Positions 58,201 to 64,000 of a DNA stretch of 64,000 bases are shown here, piece after piece; positions within the stretch are counted from its first letter, which is position 1; every line of letters starts with the position of its first letter. Source of the stretch: Sinonovacula constricta. Lineage: Eukaryota > Mollusca > Bivalvia > Cardiida > Solecurtidae. A program made the translations under genes and the position numbers. The stretch is taken from the NCBI GenBank assembly GCA_007844125.1, contig CM017569.1, forward strand, positions 6,438,964 through 6,502,963, given 5' to 3'. A model generated the notes under the pieces. The model worked only from the letters and a program-made list of their open reading frames with translations. It had not been told where the DNA came from and did no database searches.

Positions 58201-60508
58201 TACAATTAGTATATTCTTTATTATTGTAATTATCTAGTTGTCTAAATTTTTTGTTTCTAACCGAATGCATTTTATGCATTTGTAGTAATATCGTCTTGAA
58301 TATCTTGCCTCAGGTGACCTATTAAGTTATATTCTTTTGCATCGAAATGACTATCCAGGTTTAAATAAAATTAAATAAAGTTAATGTTTTAAAGTATTAA
58401 GATAAATCATTCATCAACATTAAAATGTAATATAAATAATACGTATACCTATATGATTACATATAAAACTGATCTGCTACCCGATCTATTTCGATATATA
58501 TACACACATTTATTACACTATAATTTATGTGCGTTATATTACATTCAAAGCAATATACATGAACATATGAACAATCCGTAAAGTGAGTTAAAAATCTATA
58601 TGACATCTGTATGGCATATTGCAGTTGTGATCGGACATTATTTAGAAACAACATATTTGTAATTTTATTTCATTTTTGTTCTCATTAATCTATCATTACA
58701 ACGGCAAGGGACAATTATTCACACGTTGTCCATATTATCACGCATACAATTTTAACGTATAGACAAGGGTCATAAACAGTGTACCAAAACGGAAAAGACG
58801 TCTATTTCTGTCTCCAAGACACACCTGTGCCCAAAGTGTTTCCTTCCACTTAGTTTTAACTTCTCCGTATCATTTATACAATGATATTAATTGCTTATGT
58901 GCCGGTTGAAGGAAACATAGCAGTTGGTTTCGCTTTATATGTTGGATTGTCAAAATGGTTACTATGGCCTCCTCTAACAAACATGGTTTGCCTACATATT
59001 GTACCTATTTGTGATTAAAAATAATTTCAGGACAAACTCATTATTATTTTACCTTAAACAAAATAGTTCAAACTCGATACATTGCCAGCTGTATAGAGAG
59101 ATTAGTTTGCTGACAAAAAATCACATTGTGAGTATTGTGTTGTTTTGTAAAACGTCAGTGTAAAATCTCCTTTTGATGTTTAACTAAAGCAAACAGGATA
59201 TGAAATTAAATCTATGTACCTTCGTTGAACTCAAAAGGAACTTATTAGATCGTTAATGAATATATTTTTGCGTCATTGACCTGTACTTCCATAATTTTGT
59301 TTATGTGACGGAAAATGTGATCTTTGTCAAAACAGTGCGATTCATTGTGGCCGGAAAAAACAAGATGAAATATGATAAAAACAATGCAAATGGAAAGGTA
59401 TATATCGAGCATGCTTGCCATACCAAATGACACGTATTAGAGGTCTGGTAGAATTTCGAACAATTATTATACTGTTATCTTCTGTTTAAAATCATACCAT
59501 CCAAAGAAAATGTTTTGCAACCTCAACGTGGTTTGAAAAAAGGTAAAATCAAGTTACTGATTTTTATATATAACATAGTTTATAGAAGGTACAAAGCTTA
59601 ACTCAAAGCTGATGTGGGTTTCTTATTTTGGTTTTGTTTTCACACAAAAAAAGCGATTGGTGTCACCTCGAATGTTCATCTACGAACTGGGATTTCACTA
59701 ATTCAATTTTATCGGTAATTATACGAGCTGTTAACTTTTTTGACGTGTCCCCATTCTATTGTTTTCTTGTAATTATGAGGTTCGGTTACTTCAGCATGTA
59801 TTGTTCTAAGGTATTATGCTATAACTTATATGTTTCGTCAATGAGAAATCCACACAATGCCTATAGTGTGAAACATGTGTTCAAATATCGGCATATTGAC
59901 ACATGACTTAATTATAGTCTTTAAACGAACTCTTAGCCTGTTCAGCATAATGTTCAAACAGAAAGATGCCAAAATGTCCGTTTCGAAGACACGTCATTCA
60001 GTATAAAACAATATAAATTAATCAACGTTTCTATATCAGCAAATTACATATTTATGTCAGAAACTATCGAGTGATAAGAGATTATCAACAAAAATATCAG
60101 CATTTTACTAAAGATATATAAAGTTACTTGTGACTTTATAAAAGATATGTAAATGCCTTGAAAATTATAGTTTAAAACAAAACGCAGTCTATAGTTTTAT
60201 GTGGCAATACACGTGTCAGGTATTGACATTTTTTAATAATTTAAAAGGAAAAAGTATAAACGATATCTTGTTGTTGACAAATATCTGATAAACAATAACG
60301 CTGTGTGTTTTGTTATTTTTGTTAAAATTTCAACTGCTTAGTTTCTATCAATCGGCATATAAGCAATAAATACCACTGAAACATAATGCATTACACAAAA
60401 TCAGTCATCGAAAAACGAACATTATCTGGTCTAACGTTTGATGTTAGAACAGTAAAAATGGTTTCAGTTGTTGCTCTAATAATTTACAACAGCTGTGTTG
60501 ATATTTGC
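55256..60508. other. Intergenic stretch
   Basis: AT-rich with no supported gene. It holds one small purine-rich microsatellite (listed separately). The open frames (56122-56376, 58457-58654, 59628-59906) have no domain. Confidence 0.4.
56151..56208. repeat. Imperfect GAT/GAC/GAG trinucleotide microsatellite
   Basis: Runs of GATGAC, GACGACGAC, GATGATGATAAT and GAGGAGGAAGAGGAGGAG follow one another, a purine-biased interrupted triplet repeat. Confidence 0.85.
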
Positions 60509-60526
60509 ACACACACACACACACAC

Positions 60527-60596
<70 letters not shown>

Positions 60597-61111
60597 ACAC
60601 ACACACCTATGAACACACACACACGCACACACACCACAACACAAACACCACACACACACACACTCACACCACACACACACCACACACCACACACACACTA
60701 CATACAGCACACCACATACACACACACACACACACACCACACACACACACACACACCATACAACACACACACACACAACACACACACACATACACACACA
60801 CAAGCACACACACACACACACACACACACAACACACTCACAACACACACACACACACACACAATCACTACCACACACACACACACACACCACACTACACA
60901 CACTCACACCACACACCACACATACACACACACACCACACCCATACACACACTCCACACACACACACACACACACACATACACCAACCACACAAACAAAC
61001 ACACCACTCCACACCACACCCACACCACACCCACACCACACACACACCACACACACAAAACACAAAAACACACACACACACACACCTACACACACACACA
61101 CACACACACAC

Positions 61112-61148
<37 letters not shown>

Positions 61149-61233
61149 AACGCACACACGCACACACAACACAACCCAACACACACACAACACACACCAC
61201 ACACAAGCCACAACCCACACACACCCACCCCCA

Positions 61234-61268
<35 letters not shown>

Positions 61269-61336
61269 ACACAACACACATACACACACACACTCACACA
61301 CACACACACTCACACACACACACCACACACACACCA
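60509..61336. repeat. Long imperfect CA-dinucleotide block
   Basis: About 830 bp of (CA)n broken every few units by ACC, AAC, CTC or ATAC interruptions. Frames of His-Thr repeats on + and Val-Cys repeats on - are artefacts. Confidence 0.98.
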
Positions 61337-62543
61337 GAAGCTATTGAACCTTTAAGACATTAAATTGACATTGCCAGTCTGTTTTTCTTTTGTTGACATT
61401 ATTCGAAAGCATATCGGATGACATTTCAAAACAGCGGTATTGCATACATTTATTTTGATATACTTTACCTTTTTAGAGCAAAGTAAATGTGTTCCAAATC
61501 TTTAATAAAACGGCACATGTCAATGAACCTATTTTAAAGCTAATAAACGTGTAAAAAGGATTTGTTGCATTAACGTAATGTAATCAAGGCCTGAATGGTC
61601 ACAGTAATATCGAGCAATGACGGCTGTTGAAAATTGAACATAATATATGATATACTAATTGGTGAATCAGACACAAGCGATGAAAGTTTATCTGCACTTG
61701 ATAATGTAGGAAGTACTGCAAGACAGCAATGCAGTTTCAATAATTATCATTATCATATGTTTCGAAGGTATTGATAAACGATTATATTATATATATTAAT
61801 TTGTTGTTGTTTTCTGGTATGTATCACGGGCTCCTACTTTCACATTTATTCATATTAAATTTACATTAATCAACATACATTTACAACTGAAACTATAATA
61901 TAACATTTAAAAATCATGAAATTATTCACAATATTTATTTTTTTCCAGTTTTCAAGTTTTGGTGTTGTAAATTAGAAAGGATGCTTATGATGACTCATCG
62001 TCCTTATGTTAAATATTATCAAATACATTTTCTAACCATTTCAAAGGGTAATACGTACATGTGGGTATGAAATTGTAAGCCATTTAACTGATGCGAAGGA
62101 ATCAAAATGTTGGCATAACCTTCTAGAATAGCTGAATAATTGGACGCCATTTAGTCTTTCAGTTTCGCACTTTATGTATGTAACAATGGTTTACATCTCT
62201 AAATGATTTTTTTATTTAGTTGTTAATTTGACAAATTTAGAAGCAAATATAACAATACTCCTTTTATATAGGGACCCAATAAGCAATATTTTTTAATTAA
62301 TCAGCTGTAACAAATACTTACTACGTCATCATGAAGAACTCATGCATGTAAAAATTATACTTCGTTTAAGCTCTTTTTTCCGCGCAGCTGTATGACCAAA
62401 CATTTAATCTACTTTACAAATACCGACAAGGTCATCAAATGTCATCATGAAGTTCTCATACACATCAAACTTATACTTCGTTTAATGATACTTTGTTTAA
62501 TGTCTTCTGCAGCTGTGTAACATAACCTGCTTTTCAAGGCCAG

Positions 62544-62587
62544 TTCCGATTGATTATCGACGGGACTCGCATTGGTGGAAATTCAAG
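62544..62587 (+). other. Weak candidate for a small internal exon
   Basis: Between an acceptor-like TGCTTTTCAAGGCCAG and a donor-like AAG|GTAACA lie 44 bases that read PIDYRRDSHWWKFK in one frame and end in phase 0. The composition is unlike the neighbouring AT-rich DNA. I recognise no family. Confidence 0.2.
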
Positions 62588-62765
62588 GTAACACTAAATA
62601 CCGTATTGTTCCTAAAAAACGTTCGCACGGGGGGCTAATATTTAAAAAAAGAGGGATTATTAAAATTTCAATGTAAAATTAATTCCATACGTTATTGGCG
62701 TGTAAAATTGCATAAAACATCAATTGATCTTGTAACTATATTTAAGTGAGAAGCTGGAGAATTAA

Positions 62766-62903
62766 TTGGCGCAAACGGAACAACAACTTGCAAGAATAAA
62801 CTATAAGAAAGGCTTTGAAGCGAAGCGTCAAAGGGCGTTCAATGAGCGTTTACGTTATCTGACGAACGAGAACGCCGGACATCAAATGAGTACTTTAACT
62901 TAA
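62766..62903 (+). other. Weak candidate coding stretch, 45 residues
   Basis: A frame without ATG start reads LAQTEQQLARINYKKGFEAK and continues with an Arg/Asn/Glu-rich, helix-prone segment to TAA at 62901-62903. A stop (TAA, 62763-62765) directly precedes it, so it would have to be entered through a splice site, and I see no good acceptor. Codons are GC-richer than the background. It could be the end of a gene or a relic of a mobile element. Confidence 0.2.
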
Positions 62904-64000
62904 AGTGAGCTTAAAGTGAGCTGAAAATATAATCGAATAGGTGGGCTTCACATGGACATATCATACATGTATTCAGCACAATTTTTATTGCATACTGTCT
63001 CAATGTATCAAACAATTCATTCAATGATGTAAAAAATCTTTTAAGAAACTCATTTAAGCAATATTGAAGGATGGTACAAGCTTTTTTATTCTTTTTTTTT
63101 ACCTCTCAGCGCCGTATAAGCGTGTATAGTTTAATATATATAGGAGCTAAAACAGAATTTAATAAATAATAAATGGAAGTACAAATACAATCTACATTAA
63201 GAAAAATAGTAAAGCACGACATGGTGTTGACATATGCGTCTTACGCACAAAAGTAAACATGACAAACTGTTTTAGGCTTGGGAAGACAAGCGACTCCCTA
63301 CAAAGTCAGAACAAACGGATCTTATTGCAAACAATTGCAAATCTTTATTTATAAATAAGTGGTCATACACTAAATATGATGTACTAACGCTGTTGTGTAT
63401 TTGTGAAAAGTGATTTTGTGCGTCGTTTTAACACAATAAAAAGAGCCTTTATGACTCCACAAAATAAACGGTTGGGTCACAATGTACCAAGGAACACAAA
63501 TCGTTACTATAGTAACTGTATACATCAACGTAGCAAGGGTCATTCTATTTCTGATTTTAACTTGTTCTGGATATTATATGGAAAATTATGCCACATTATG
63601 TCTTCTCGTTCAATCATTCCTGTTTAAGAAATAAAAACGTGCAGTTCTTTCCTTCTGCCAAAGATATACTTTATAAAGAGTATTCATAAAAAATAATAAT
63701 AACATAAAGCATATTCTGACAATTATAAGGAAAGTACTCGTAATGGGGTTTGTGTTTTCTTTAATGTTCCTATTTACTTTATAAAATAGTGTTGTAAGGG
63801 TGTAAGAAGACAATATGTTTTCCTGTGCTTTAATTATTATGTTAGAAAACATACTTCTCTAGGAGATTCTGATTTGTTCAGCTAAAGATATTAAAGCTTC
63901 GACTATTTTATGTTTCTTTTGGGCATTGAGGCTGGAGGCATTTTTCCTTTAATGGTTTTTACGACAGTCCAGTTTCACACGCTGTTGCTGTGGGTTGATA

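Larger units (their letters stand above)
61337..64000. other. Right-hand flank without a firm gene
   Basis: Mostly AT-rich. The GC-richer patches at about 62540-62590 and 62766-62903 are described separately. The other frames (63403-63627, 63610-63852) carry nothing recognisable. Confidence 0.4.

Noticed and set aside
60386..61363. 325-residue His/Thr-rich protein and Cys/Val-rich frames on the other strand
   Set aside because: Translation of a CA microsatellite.

Overview
The window is AT-rich, repeat-laden, intron-bearing animal DNA and has no bacterial gene organisation. The one gene I can name is a molluscan APGWamide neuropeptide precursor on the + strand. Its seven amidated tetrapeptides include RPGWamide and KPGWamide besides APGWamide, a mixture known from mussels, so a bivalve is the best guess. 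The species cannot be read from the sequence.

The APGWamide gene runs from a TATA box at 23757, through a first coding exon (23841-24416) that ends in a canonical CAA|GTAAGT donor in phase 0. It most likely continues to a terminal exon at 42403-42465, which has a strong pyrimidine-rich acceptor, phase-0 entry, a stop and an AATAAA at 42631. The proposed intron is 17,986 bp. It carries two large satellite arrays (about 90 x 38 bp and about 32 x 50 bp), a tRNA-derived SINE with perfect 12-bp target-site duplications, a second SINE with a tandem tail, and a dispersed repeat. The second exon is an inference from splice signals, phase and the character of the joined C-terminus.

The left flank (1-23 kb) is intergenic-looking DNA. 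It holds copies of one repeat family with a CAGTCGG...CCGACTG hairpin core, a 45-bp minisatellite (5.4-6.5 kb), decayed copies of a Penelope-like reverse transcriptase (15.8-16.1 and 18.6-20.0 kb), a CTA microsatellite (21.3-21.5 kb) and an eroded AT-rich array (21.9-22.7 kb).

The right flank (42.7-64 kb) holds a decayed but structurally nearly complete non-LTR retrotransposon on the - strand (about 48.05-55.25 kb: GC-rich 5' leader, ORF1 with zinc knuckles, APE endonuclease, YVDD reverse transcriptase, RNase H, 3' tail). A 5'-truncated Penelope-like element interrupts its endonuclease. A tiny 3' fragment of its own family interrupts its RT region. A CA-repeat block lies at 60.5-61.3 kb, and a weak candidate coding stretch lies near 62.5-62.9 kb.

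Apart from the neuropeptide gene, no intact protein-coding gene is supported. The many longer open frames are products of tandem repeats whose unit length, or three times it, keeps a frame open.
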